Shown here: positions 1 to 7,912 of the stretch, one piece after another
Position numbering within the stretch: position 1 is the stretch's first letter
Layout: the number at the start of each line of letters is the position of its first letter
Origin: Acidobacteria bacterium 13_1_40CM_65_14
Lineage (GTDB): Bacteria; Acidobacteriota; Vicinamibacteria; Vicinamibacterales; CAVVIG01
Length of the DNA stretch: 38,363 nt
Direction of reading: 5' to 3'
Assembly: GCA_001917905.1 (NCBI GenBank)
Contig: MNEX01000118.1
Location: forward strand, 1 to 38,363
Position numbers and translations under genes: made by a program
The notes under the pieces: model-generated
What the model was told of the DNA's origin: nothing
The model's database searches: none
The model's input: the letters and a program-made list of their open reading frames with translations, nothing else

Positions 1-5
1 GAAGG

Positions 6-998
6 TCAACGGTCACGCGATAGAACGTAATCGGGCAGCGCGAGAAGAGCGTCGCGTTCGGCGCTTGGCGGGAAGGCCGACAATGGTTTCTTCGCGCGCT
101 CGGCGTACTCGACCGCCTTGCGGTACGCGTAATCGATCGACGCGTGCTCCTTCAGGCTGCGCAGGAGCTGGCTCCACTGGTCCTCGGTCACGTTGTGCGA
201 CGCGATGATGTCGCGGACGATGCGCGAACCGGCGCCGTCGTTCTGCTGCCGCAGCAGGTGGATGAGCGGCAGCGTCACCTTACCCTCGCGCAAATCGCTG
301 CCGATCGGCTTGCCGACCGCCTGCGCGTCGCCGGTGAAATCCAGCAGGTCGTCGACGAGCTGGAACGCGACGCCGAGGTTGAAGCCGTACTCGCGCAGCG
401 CCTGCTCGCGGTCGCTCGTCACCTTGCCGAGCATGCCGCCGATCTGCGCGCAGCCGCCGAACAGATACGCGGTCTTGCGGCGGATGATGTCGAAGTGCTC
501 GTCCTCGCTGATGTCGGCGTCGCCGTTCTTCGTCAGCTGATACAGCTCGCCTTCGATCATGTGCAGCGTGACGTCGCACAGCAGCCGGATGATCTCCAGC
601 GCGTCGTGCGTCAGCGCCAGCGCCATCGACTTGATGTAGAGGTAATCGCCGAGAAGCACGGTGATGTCGTTGCCCCAGCGCGAGTGCACCGCCAGGCGGC
701 CGCGCCGCAGATCCGAGTCGTCGATGATGTCGTCGTGGACCAGCGTCGCCGTGTGGATGAACTCGACGACCGCCGCGTAGAGGATCGCGCGATCGCCCTC
801 GTATCCCGACAGGCGCGCCGACATCAACAGGACGGCGGGCCGCACGCGCTTGCCGCCGCTCGTCTGGATGTATTTGCCGATGGTCGGGATCAGCTCGACC
901 TGCGATTGGACGTGCCGCCCGAATTCCCGATCCACTTTCTCGAGATCGGCGCGAATCGGCTCGAAGATGTGCGACAGCGCAGACGAGGTGTTTTTCAC
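6..998 (-). CDS. Polyprenyl diphosphate synthase (trans-isoprenyl diphosphate synthase family)
   Basis: This 330-residue protein matches the long-chain all-trans polyprenyl synthases (IspB/HepT type). These enzymes extend farnesyl diphosphate with isopentenyl diphosphate to make the side chain of respiratory quinones. The first aspartate-rich motif is DDIIDDSDLRR at about residue 90, preceded by GGKRVRP, which binds isopentenyl diphosphate. The second is QLVDDLLDFTGD in the C-terminal half. Length and both motifs are normal, so the enzyme should be active in the cytosol; chain length cannot be read from sequence. It begins at a GTG 23 nt after the tatD stop, so the two genes probably form a short operon. 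The family is certain, the exact product is not. Confidence 0.93.
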   Translation of the reverse strand: MKNTSSALSHIFEPIRADLEKVDREFGRHVQSQVELIPTIGKYIQTSGGKRVRPAVLLMSARLSGYEGDRAILYAAVVEFIHTATLVHDDIIDDSDLRRGRLAVHSRWGNDITVLLGDYLYIKSMALALTHDALEIIRLLCDVTLHMIEGELYQLTKNGDADISEDEHFDIIRRKTAYLFGGCAQIGGMLGKVTSDREQALREYGFNLGVAFQLVDDLLDFTGDAQAVGKPIGSDLREGKVTLPLIHLLRQQNDGAGSRIVRDIIASHNVTEDQWSQLLRSLKEHASIDYAYRKAVEYAERAKKPLSAFPPSAERDALLALPDYVLSRDR

Positions 999-1021
999 GG
1001 CGTTTTTCGGCTAGGACTCTA

Positions 1022-1810
1022 TCACGGCCGGAAGAGCGTGTGGAAGTTGGCGGAGGTGCGCGCGGCCATGTCGGCCGGGGCGAGGCCGTGCAGGTCGGCG
1101 AGGGTGTCGACCACGCGCGCGACGTACGCCGGCTCGTTGCGCTTGCCGCGATGCGGCACCGGCGCGAGGAACGGGCTGTCGGTTTCCGTCAGCAGTCGAT
1201 CGACGGGGACGCGGCGTACGGTTGCCCGGAGATCGCCCGCCCGTGGGAACGTGATGATGCCGGCCAGTGAAATGTAGAAACCCAAATCGAGCCCCGCGCC
1301 GGCCAGCGCGTCGCTGCCGGTGAAACAGTGCAGCACGCCACGGACTTGACCATCCTCCCCGGCGCCCTCCTCGCGCAGGATCGCGAGCGTGTCCTCGTCG
1401 GCCTCGCGCGTGTGGATGACGATCGGCCGCTGCAGCTCGCGCGCGAGCCGCACCTGGCCGCGAAACACCGCCTGCTGCACGTCGCGCGGCGAGAAGTCGT
1501 AGTGGTAGTCGAGGCCGATCTCGCCGATGGCGCGCGCCGAGGGCGTGGCCGCGAACTGCTCGCGCACCACGGATACGGCACTCTGCGGATCGTCTGAGAA
1601 TTGATGCGCCTGATGCGGATGCACGCCAATCGCGAATCGCGTGTCCGGCCAGAGCTGTTCGAGGCGCGCGGCCTGTTCCGCTTCCTTCGCGTTGCCGCCC
1701 TCGAGGATCACCATCACGCGCTGGAGGCCGGCGTCCTTCGCGCGCGCGACCACTTGATCCAGATCCTTCGCGAACGTCTCATCCGCGAGATGGCAATGAC
1801 TATCAATCAC
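1022..1810 (-). CDS. tatD: TatD family metal-dependent deoxyribonuclease
   Basis: A 262-residue TIM-barrel metallohydrolase of the TatD family. The metal-binding HxH lies at the N-terminus in MIDSHCHL. Further conserved blocks are GEIGLDYHYD, VIHTREAD, LHCFTGS and the closing TETDSPFLAP. Known TatD proteins are 3'-5' exonucleases or D-aminoacyl-tRNA deacylase-like hydrolases; the cellular role here is inferred. The GTG start at 1810 is the only good N-terminus for the family. A TACCAT hexamer sits 6 nt upstream of it with no Shine-Dalgarno sequence, which suggests a leaderless transcript. The polyprenyl synthase gene follows after 23 nt. Confidence 0.93.
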   Translation of the reverse strand: MIDSHCHLADETFAKDLDQVVARAKDAGLQRVMVILEGGNAKEAEQAARLEQLWPDTRFAIGVHPHQAHQFSDDPQSAVSVVREQFAATPSARAIGEIGLDYHYDFSPRDVQQAVFRGQVRLARELQRPIVIHTREADEDTLAILREEGAGEDGQVRGVLHCFTGSDALAGAGLDLGFYISLAGIITFPRAGDLRATVRRVPVDRLLTETDSPFLAPVPHRGKRNEPAYVARVVDTLADLHGLAPADMAARTSANFHTLFRP

Positions 1811-1822
1811 GTCGCCATGGTA
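1808..1822 (-). promoter_or_regulatory. Possible leaderless -10 element of tatD
   Basis: The hexamer TACCAT (minus strand, 1822-1817) fits the TANNNT form of a -10 box. It lies 6 nt before the GTG start, which would put transcription initiation at or beside the start codon. No convincing -35 or Shine-Dalgarno sequence is visible. Weak evidence on its own; two other genes here show the same arrangement. Confidence 0.3.
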
Positions 1823-1873
1823 GCCTGCCGGGCGTCCACCGCGTTTGGCAGCCCTATTGTGCTCTCAAATTAC

Positions 1874-1968
1874 CTCGCCACCACGGGGGACACCGAGGAT
1901 AGGAGGTTCAAACCTGTTTCAAAACGGAATTTTTCCTCCGCGTCCCCCGTGTCCTCCGTGGTGGAGAG
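1874..1968. repeat. Palindromic intergenic repeat, family A (CACCACGGAGGACAC), copy 1
   Basis: The left arm starts CTCGCCACCACGGGGGACAC and the right arm ends GTGTCCTCCGTGGTGGAGAG. The arms are imperfect inverted repeats of about 25-30 nt around a variable centre. The same arms occur at 11644, 15123, 16717 and, decayed, at 17881, always in gaps between minus-strand genes. It has no coding capacity. It resembles REP/BIME-type elements in layout only. Confidence 0.85.
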
Positions 1969-2029
1969 CTTACTTGTGCGGCGCACTCTCAAGCCTGCCG
2001 GGCGCCAGCCGCCACGAGAGCGGCGGGGC

Positions 2030-2522
2030 TCAGTACACGTCGAGATCGTTTCCGACGACGACCTTGCCCTTGTAGGTCAAATCTGGAAGGCCGACGTGTG
2101 ATCGGAGTGGAGGTGCGTGATGAACGCCGTGTTCAGCCTGCCGACGGCGAGCGCGGCGACGCCTTTCTCGAACGCTTCGGTCGCACGTCTGACGATGCCC
2201 GGTCCGGCGTCGACCAGATAGGTGGCGTCGTTGACGACGATCGCCGTCGCGGGCCCCGAACGGCGCGGATCGGCTCGCGGCGTCCCGGTACCCAGGAGCA
2301 CGACCTGGGTGTGACCCTTTGCGGGGTTGTCTGGTTGCCGGGCCTGGGCGGGCTGCAGCGCGATCACCGCCAACGACACGTAGTGGGTCAGTTTGAAGCA
2401 ACCGCGGAGCTCGCAGAGCCCGCAGAGATTTGGTTTCTCAGCGATCTCCCCGCGCTCCGCGGTTGCTTTTCCGGTCGAATGTGAGTCGACCCACTACCCA
2501 ACGACACGATGACTGCGCGCAT
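2030..2522 (-). pseudogene. Metallo-beta-lactamase-fold hydrolase, disrupted and truncated
   Basis: The visible core reads VVLLGTGTPRADPRRSGPAT, then FITHLHSDHT, the zinc-binding HxHxDH of the MBL fold. The family (RNase Z or arylsulfatase-like) normally runs to about 300 residues; here three lesions are visible. First, a 117-bp palindromic element with an 11-bp target duplication splits the signal peptide. Joining across it restores AGGAG, an ATG at 2522 and MRAVIVSLAVIALQPAQA. Second, one base is missing right after HSDHT: the expected VGLPDLTYKG continues in another frame. Third, even that frame ends at NDLDVY and the rest of the gene is absent. It was probably an exported hydrolase and is now dead. 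Confidence 0.85.
2381..2497. mobile_element. MITE/REP-like palindromic element with 11-bp target-site duplication
   Basis: The element begins TAGTGGGTC and ends GACCCACTA(C). Inside the ends, a second pair of arms shares AGCAACCGCGGAGC. It is flanked by exact direct repeats CCAACGACACG at 2370-2380 and 2498-2508. It encodes no protein, so it would need a transposase supplied elsewhere. It lies inside the signal-peptide region of the adjacent metallo-beta-lactamase-fold pseudogene and shifts its frame. Confidence 0.8.
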
Positions 2523-2556
2523 ACGCTCGCTCCTAGCCTACTTCTCGGTGAAAAAT

Positions 2557-2646
2557 GCAACATAGAAGACTCGAAGACGCGAAGAACCTCTGGTACAAGA
2601 AAAGCATTCTCTTCGTGCCTTCGTGCCTTCGTGCCTTCGTGGTTGC
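2557..2646. repeat. Palindromic repeat, family D (CGAAGGCACGAAGG)
   Basis: The left arm GCAACATAGAAGACTCGAAG pairs imperfectly with the right arm, which is built from tandem copies of TTCGTGCC and ends in GGTTGC. It fills the gap between the adenosine deaminase stop (2664) and the former start of the MBL-fold gene (2522). No coding potential. It could act as a 3' hairpin for the deaminase transcript. Confidence 0.7.
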
Positions 2647-2663
2647 GTTTAGTTTAGCTAAGC

Positions 2664-4130
2664 CTAGGACTTCGGGGCGCGAGCGGATTGCAGCCGCTCG
2701 AACGCGGTCAATGCCGATTCGAGATCGGATTTGAGACGCGCTTTCGTCGCTGAATCGGCGAACGCGTACTCGATCGAATTGCGCACCATGCGCTTGAGCG
2801 TCGGATAGTCGAGATCCTGTTCTTCGACCGCCTTCAGGTATTCTTGCGTGTGGCTCGAACGCGCGACGCCCATGTCGTCGGTGACGAGCGTCACGGGCAC
2901 GCCGTGCTGCAGATACATCCGCAGCGGATGCCGCTTCCCTTTCACGCCCAGGATGTGATCGTTGCTGCTCAACGCGATCTCGACGAGCACTTTCTTCGCC
3001 GCCATGTCGCGCAGCAGCGCGAACGGGTCGTCCTCGTTGAAGATGTCGACGCCGTGGCCGATGCGCGCCGCGTGGCCGTTCACCACCGATTCCCTGATGT
3101 GGAACCGCAGCGCGTCAGGCGGCACGAGGCCCTCGGTCAGCTCACCCGCGTGCAGCGTGATCGGCACCGTTGGATACCGCGCGTGCAGAAAATCGAGCAT
3201 CGACATGTGCAGGCGGAAGTTACCGAGCGCATTGGGATCGTCCTCGGCCTGGACGAGATTCAGCGACACGACCGGCGTTGCGGCGCTCGCGAGCTCGAAG
3301 CCCGCCAACATCAGCGCGAACACCTGCGCCAGTGCGCCGCCGCGCCCGACTTGGGCGATGTAGCGCACCGTGACGCCGCAACCCGCGTCCTCGGCGGGCG
3401 TTCCACACTTCAGCAGATCGCGACGGCGTGCCTCCGCTTTCGTCAGCCGATCGAGCGCTTCTGCCTTCACCGCGGCGCTGAACTTCCCGCCGTCCATGAT
3501 CCGATCGCGCACCTGCGGAAGCAGCTGCGTTAGCGGAATGGTCGCATCCCAGGCCACGTTCTGCGACGCCGCGAACGCGGCGGTACCAGCCGGGGTCAGC
3601 ATCAGCTCGAGGTAGCTCACGCGTTCTGCCGCGGCACGCGACGTCACGTCCGCCAGCATCTCGCCGGTCTTGCTGGAGGTCGATCCGAACTTCGCGAACG
3701 CCTGAAAGAAATGATCGTGACCGTTGACCGTCTCCGGCCAGTGACGCATCGACAGCGCATCGATCGCCTGGTTGTACAGCGCGGAGTACGTCGACTGGTT
3801 CTCCATCACGTCGGCGAGCGGAACCTGCGGCGTCTTCCCATCGCACGCGACGATCGCGATCGCCGTCGTCGCGAGGCAGAGCTTGTCGTCGGCGCCCCAG
3901 CGAAGGAACTTCTCGGCGTAGACGGCGCCGGACAGGTGATTGTGGAGGTCGCCGCCTTTCGGCATCTCGCGGAGAAACGCGAGCAGCGCCAGCGGATCGT
4001 TGCGGATCGCGGCGAATCGCTTCGCGGTCGCCGCCTCCGCGCTGTCGGCGCGAGCCGTGCGCTGCGGTTGGGCCGCCGTTCCAACGATTGCGAGAACGAG
4101 AACGACAGCAGTGACGCTCAGACGTCGCAT
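2664..4130 (-). CDS. Exported adenosine deaminase family protein (ADGF/ADA2-like)
   Basis: A 488-residue protein of the metal-dependent adenosine/AMP deaminase superfamily. An N-terminal signal peptide (about residues 1-20, ending TAAQPQ) predicts export. MPKGGDLHNHL (residues 56-66) carries the HxH zinc ligands. The later blocks are TLHAGEL, RIGHGVD, SSNDH and VTDD, which provide the catalytic Glu, His and Asp set. The MPKG lead-in recalls growth-factor-type deaminases (ADGF/ADA2) rather than short cytosolic Add. It likely deaminates adenosine, or a related nucleoside, outside the inner membrane for scavenging. Its ATG overlaps the stop of the alpha-galactosidase gene (TAATG), so the two are translationally coupled. 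Substrate is inferred. Confidence 0.87.
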   Translation of the reverse strand: MRRLSVTAVVLVLAIVGTAAQPQRTARADSAEAATAKRFAAIRNDPLALLAFLREMPKGGDLHNHLSGAVYAEKFLRWGADDKLCLATTAIAIVACDGKTPQVPLADVMENQSTYSALYNQAIDALSMRHWPETVNGHDHFFQAFAKFGSTSSKTGEMLADVTSRAAAERVSYLELMLTPAGTAAFAASQNVAWDATIPLTQLLPQVRDRIMDGGKFSAAVKAEALDRLTKAEARRRDLLKCGTPAEDAGCGVTVRYIAQVGRGGALAQVFALMLAGFELASAATPVVSLNLVQAEDDPNALGNFRLHMSMLDFLHARYPTVPITLHAGELTEGLVPPDALRFHIRESVVNGHAARIGHGVDIFNEDDPFALLRDMAAKKVLVEIALSSNDHILGVKGKRHPLRMYLQHGVPVTLVTDDMGVARSSHTQEYLKAVEEQDLDYPTLKRMVRNSIEYAFADSATKARLKSDLESALTAFERLQSARAPKS

Positions 4131-5662
4131 TACCGCTCAATCCGCACGAGCGCGACGCCGTGGGCGTCAACGTCTGTCGCATACCCCGCGTCGAGGCGTC
4201 CGAGATCGCGACCGGTCCACAGGTCGCGGACCGCGTGTGCTCCTTGATGAAGTCCGAGCTCGGACCAGCGCACGGTGATGCGCGCCGGCGACTGGCCGCG
4301 GTTGAACAATCCGACGGCGTGCGCGCCGGACTGGAGCGGCTTGTCCCAGACTTCAATCACGCCGTCCGCGCGAATCCGGTGACCCTGGCGTCCGAGCGGA
4401 TCCTGATCGACGGCGATGATCTCGCGGTTGGTGAGAATCGCGATCGTCTCCGGCGACATGCTGCGCAGATCGTTGCCCGCGAGCAGCGGCGCGGCGAGGA
4501 GCGCCCACAGGCTCATGTGCGTCCGATATTCGGTGTTGGTCATGCCGCCGTTGCCGATCTCGAGCATGTCCGGATCGTTCCAATGTCCGGGACCCGCATG
4601 CGGCGCGAGCGCGTCCTGACCGAAGCCGATGCGCGTCATCGAGTCCCACGAGTCGCCGATGTCGCCGGTCGTGCGCCAGAGATTCCCGCCGACCTGCGGT
4701 CCCCAGGTCCAGACGTTGTTGCGACCGTACTGACACAAGCTGTAGACGATGTCGCGTCCCGAGGCGCGCAGCGCGTCGCCCATCTTCTGATACACGGCTT
4801 GCATCTCGTCGTCTTTGTAGATCCGGCCCGCACCGCACCAGTCGTACTTCAGGTAATCGATGCCCCACGCCGCGTAGGTTCGCGCGTCCTGCTCTTCGTG
4901 ACCGTAGCTGCCTTCGTAGCCCGCGCACGTGAGATGACCCGGCGACGAGTAGATGCCGAGCTTCAGGCCTTTGCTGTGCACGTCATCGGCAAGCGCTTTC
5001 ATGTCCGGGAATTTCCGGTTCGTGAGGATGCGACCGGAGGCGTTGCGTCCGGCTTCCCACGTGTCGTCGATGTTCACGTACGTGTAGCCCGCCGCTTTCA
5101 TCCCGCTCGACACCATCGCGTCCGCGATCGCTCTGACCGTCGCAGCGTCGACGCGCCCGCGGAAATGATTCCAACTGTTCCAACCCATCGGCGGCGTCCG
5201 CGCGAGGCCGTTGTCCGGCACACGATGCAGCGCCGGCGGCTCGAGACGCGCGGGCAGATCGCCCGCCGTCGCCGATCCGCGCGACGCGGTGAGCGACTGC
5301 GGATTCTGACTCGGCCGTGTGACGGTGATTGCGAGTGATATTTCCTGACGGGTCGCGCGGTACTCCGCTCGCCGTTCGTTCGGCGGCCGGCCGGTGACGA
5401 CGGCGAAGGTCGCGTTGTCGCCGATCACCGTGCCGTCGACGATCGGTTGTTCGTTGGTCGGATTGATGACGCGGCCGGTCAGTGTCGATCCGCGCTGCTC
5501 GAGCGCGAACACGGTTTCCCGAAACGTGCCGTCGCCGTTGTCCGCTCGCACGACCCATCGTCCTGTGAACGGCCCGGCGTTCGCAGAATTCTGGGTTCGC
5601 GCGAGTGTGGCGACGGTGGTTGCGAGCAGAACGAACAGGCAGGCGACGGCGATTTTTTTCAT
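4130..5662 (-). CDS. Glycoside hydrolase family 27 alpha-galactosidase, secreted
   Basis: A 510-residue protein with a signal peptide (residues 1-21). A small beta-rich N-terminal region (about 30-120) is followed by a GH27 catalytic TIM barrel starting at TPPMGWNSWN (about residue 155). YVNIDDTW and LKYDWC are diagnostic; the Asp in YDWC (about 274) is the expected nucleophile. WRTTGDIGDSWD holds the likely acid/base Asp. A C-terminal beta domain ends at VALVRIER. It should release alpha-linked galactose (or N-acetylgalactosamine) from glycans in the periplasm or outside. A GAGG Shine-Dalgarno sequence precedes the ATG. It is coupled to the downstream deaminase and lies 57 nt after metG. Confidence 0.93.
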   Translation of the reverse strand: MKKIAVACLFVLLATTVATLARTQNSANAGPFTGRWVVRADNGDGTFRETVFALEQRGSTLTGRVINPTNEQPIVDGTVIGDNATFAVVTGRPPNERRAEYRATRQEISLAITVTRPSQNPQSLTASRGSATAGDLPARLEPPALHRVPDNGLARTPPMGWNSWNHFRGRVDAATVRAIADAMVSSGMKAAGYTYVNIDDTWEAGRNASGRILTNRKFPDMKALADDVHSKGLKLGIYSSPGHLTCAGYEGSYGHEEQDARTYAAWGIDYLKYDWCGAGRIYKDDEMQAVYQKMGDALRASGRDIVYSLCQYGRNNVWTWGPQVGGNLWRTTGDIGDSWDSMTRIGFGQDALAPHAGPGHWNDPDMLEIGNGGMTNTEYRTHMSLWALLAAPLLAGNDLRSMSPETIAILTNREIIAVDQDPLGRQGHRIRADGVIEVWDKPLQSGAHAVGLFNRGQSPARITVRWSELGLHQGAHAVRDLWTGRDLGRLDAGYATDVDAHGVALVRIER

Positions 5663-5719
5663 ATCGTGTGCCTCGATCGTTGTGAAAGCTGTAGCGCAGG
5701 CCGCCCTACTCGAGGCCAG

Positions 5720-7912
5720 CTAACGCACGCGACTACCTGGCGGAGGCGGGTCTTCGAACGTCACCACTTTGGGATGCCCGCCGTCGGGACTTGCGGCGAG
5801 GACCATGCCGTCCGACTCGATGCCCATCAGCTTCGCGGGCTTGAGATTGAAGACGATCACGACGGTCTTCCCGACCAGCGCGTCAGGCTCGTAGGCTTCG
5901 GCGATCCCGGCGACGAGCGTGCGATGCTCGGTTCCAGCGTCGACCTGGAGCTTCAGGAGCTTGTTGGACTTCGGCACGCGCTCCGCAGCGAGCACTTTCG
6001 CGACGCGCAGCTCCACCTTCATGAAGTCGTCGATCGAGATGCGGTCGCTCACCGGTGCGGGACTCGGCGGCGGCACCGGCTTCGCGCCCGCCGCGGTCGG
6101 CTCGGGCGAAGCTTGCGGATTGGTCGGTACGAGCGCCGGCGCTCCGGCCAGCGTCGGCGGGACGATGGGAGATTTTCTCTGCTCTTCGCTCACGGGTGTG
6201 GACTCCTTTTTATTCGCGCGGGGCCCCACCCCCGCGCCAGACGCGCTCGCACCGTTTTCCAACGCTCGCGGGGCCCCACCCCCGCTCGCCTCGCTCGCGC
6301 CTTCGCGCTCGCTCGAGCCGCGGGCGCTGTGCTCGCGCGTATCTGGAACAGAACGTCCCTGATCGCCGACCGCGGCAGTGGTATCACGTCGGGGCCACAG
6401 AGGGCCTTCTTGCAGAAGCGCGCGCTCGCCGTCCGCGCGCCAGCGACCATCGCGATCGAGATTGAGGCCTTCGACGCTCGCGCCGACGCGCCTGAGAATC
6501 TCGCGACTCGATGACGGCATGATCGGCTCGAGCAGCACGGCAGCCAGTCGAATGGCTTCGGCCGTGTCGAAGAGCACCTGCGTGAGGCGATCGGCCGACG
6601 CCGGATCCTTCGCCAGCGTCCACGGTGCGGTCGCGGCGATGAACTCGTTGGTCGCGTCGATGAGACGGTACGCAGCCGCGGCGCCTTCGTGCAGCGCGAA
6701 GGCGTCCATGGCCTTGCGATAGTCGACGACCACCTGCTCGCCGAGGCGCACGAGCTGATCCGACGCGGCAGCGGCCGGGCGCACGACGCCGCTTCGGTAG
6801 CGTCCCGCCATCGCCGACACGCGGCTGACGAGGTTCCCGAGATTGTTCGCGAGGTCGACGTTGTAGCGCTCGTCGTACCGCTCCCACGAGAAATCGCCGT
6901 CGCCGCCGAACGCGATCTCCTTGACGAGGTACAGCCGCAGCGGATCCTGTCCTTGCGGTCCGAGACGATCGGCCGCTTCGATCGGATCGATGATCGTGCC
7001 GAGCGTCTTACTCATCCGCTGCCCGTTCATCGTCATGAACCCGTGACCGAAAATCTGCCGCGGCACCGGCAGCTTCGCGCTCATGAGCATCGCCGGCCAG
7101 ATGACGGCGTGGAACCGCGTGATGTCCTTGCCGACGACGTGAAGATCCGCAGGCCACCAGCGCTCGAACATCTGCTGGGCCTTGTCTCCAGAGGCGCCCA
7201 GGCCGACCGCCGACGCGTAGTTGATCAACGCATCGAACCACACGTACACGACGCTCGACCGATCCCATGGCAGTGGAATGCCCCACGACTGCCCGGCGCG
7301 GCTGACTGAGATATCGATCAGACCGCCTTCGATGAGTCGCAGGATCTCGTTGCGGCGCATGTCGGGCTGCATGAACTCGGGATGCGCCCGGAAGTGATCG
7401 AGCAGCGGCTGCTGATATTTCGAGAGCCGGAAGAAGTAGTTCTTCTCGCGGATCCATTCGGGCTTCAGCGTCGGGTGGAGAGGACAGTTGCCGTCGACGA
7501 GATCCTTTTCCTGCTTGAACTCTTCGCAGCTGACGCAGTACCAGCCTTCGTACACGCCCTCGTAAATGTCGCCGGCATCGTAGATGCGCTGCGCGATCTC
7601 GGTGACACCGGCCTTGTGCCTCGGTTCGGTCGTGCGGATGAAGTCGTCGAAGGAGACGTCGAGACGCTTCCACGCGGTCCTGAACACCTGCTCCATCTGG
7701 TCGCAGTACGTGAGCGGATCGAGGCCCTGCTCGACCGCCTGCTTGTACACGTTCTGCGAATGCTCGTCGTTGCCCATCAGGAAACGCGTGTCGAAGCCCG
7801 CGAGGCGCTTGTAGCGCGCGATGACGTCGGCGCACACCTTCTCGTAGGCCGTCCCGAGATGCGGCCGGCTGTTGACGTAATCGATCGCGGTCGTCAGGAA
7901 GAATCGTTTCAC
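5720..7912 (-). CDS. metG: Methionyl-tRNA synthetase with C-terminal tRNA-binding domain
   Basis: A class I synthetase of 730 residues that charges tRNA-Met. The HIGH-like motif is RPHLG near residue 16, and the KMSKS-like motif is RMSKTLG. CVSCEEF followed by GNCPLHP is a partial zinc knuckle. An Arc1p/EMAPII-type tRNA-binding domain occupies the last 110 residues (RISIDDFMKVELRVAKV onward). The track start at 8104 is too early. The true start is the GTG at 7912, overlapping the larC stop as GTGA. Between the anticodon-binding region and the tRNA-binding domain lies an unusually long, low-complexity linker rich in Pro, Ala, Gly and Ser. Part of that linker is made from a duplicated GC-rich repeat. 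Confidence 0.95.
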   Translation of the reverse strand: MKRFFLTTAIDYVNSRPHLGTAYEKVCADVIARYKRLAGFDTRFLMGNDEHSQNVYKQAVEQGLDPLTYCDQMEQVFRTAWKRLDVSFDDFIRTTEPRHKAGVTEIAQRIYDAGDIYEGVYEGWYCVSCEEFKQEKDLVDGNCPLHPTLKPEWIREKNYFFRLSKYQQPLLDHFRAHPEFMQPDMRRNEILRLIEGGLIDISVSRAGQSWGIPLPWDRSSVVYVWFDALINYASAVGLGASGDKAQQMFERWWPADLHVVGKDITRFHAVIWPAMLMSAKLPVPRQIFGHGFMTMNGQRMSKTLGTIIDPIEAADRLGPQGQDPLRLYLVKEIAFGGDGDFSWERYDERYNVDLANNLGNLVSRVSAMAGRYRSGVVRPAAAASDQLVRLGEQVVVDYRKAMDAFALHEGAAAAYRLIDATNEFIAATAPWTLAKDPASADRLTQVLFDTAEAIRLAAVLLEPIMPSSSREILRRVGASVEGLNLDRDGRWRADGERALLQEGPLWPRRDTTAAVGDQGRSVPDTREHSARGSSEREGASEASGGGAPRALENGASASGAGVGPRANKKESTPVSEEQRKSPIVPPTLAGAPALVPTNPQASPEPTAAGAKPVPPPSPAPVSDRISIDDFMKVELRVAKVLAAERVPKSNKLLKLQVDAGTEHRTLVAGIAEAYEPDALVGKTVVIVFNLKPAKLMGIESDGMVLAASPDGGHPKVVTFEDPPPPGSRVR
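6217..6285. repeat. Duplicated GC-rich repeat inside the metG linker
   Basis: CGCGGGGCCCCACCCCCGC occurs exactly at 6217-6235 and again at 6267-6285, and is nearly self-complementary. It lies inside metG and is translated as part of the disordered linker before the tRNA-binding domain. A looser GC-rich relative makes up the C-terminal codons of the GT2 gene near 32490-32535. Confidence 0.75.

Noticed and set aside
144-1277. Plus-strand ORF of 377 aa
   Set aside because: Antisense to the polyprenyl synthase and tatD; Arg/Ala/Asp-rich composition with no motif, typical of a shadow frame in GC-rich DNA.
4160-5338. Plus-strand ORF of 392 aa
   Set aside because: Entirely antisense to the GH27 gene, which has full catalytic motifs.
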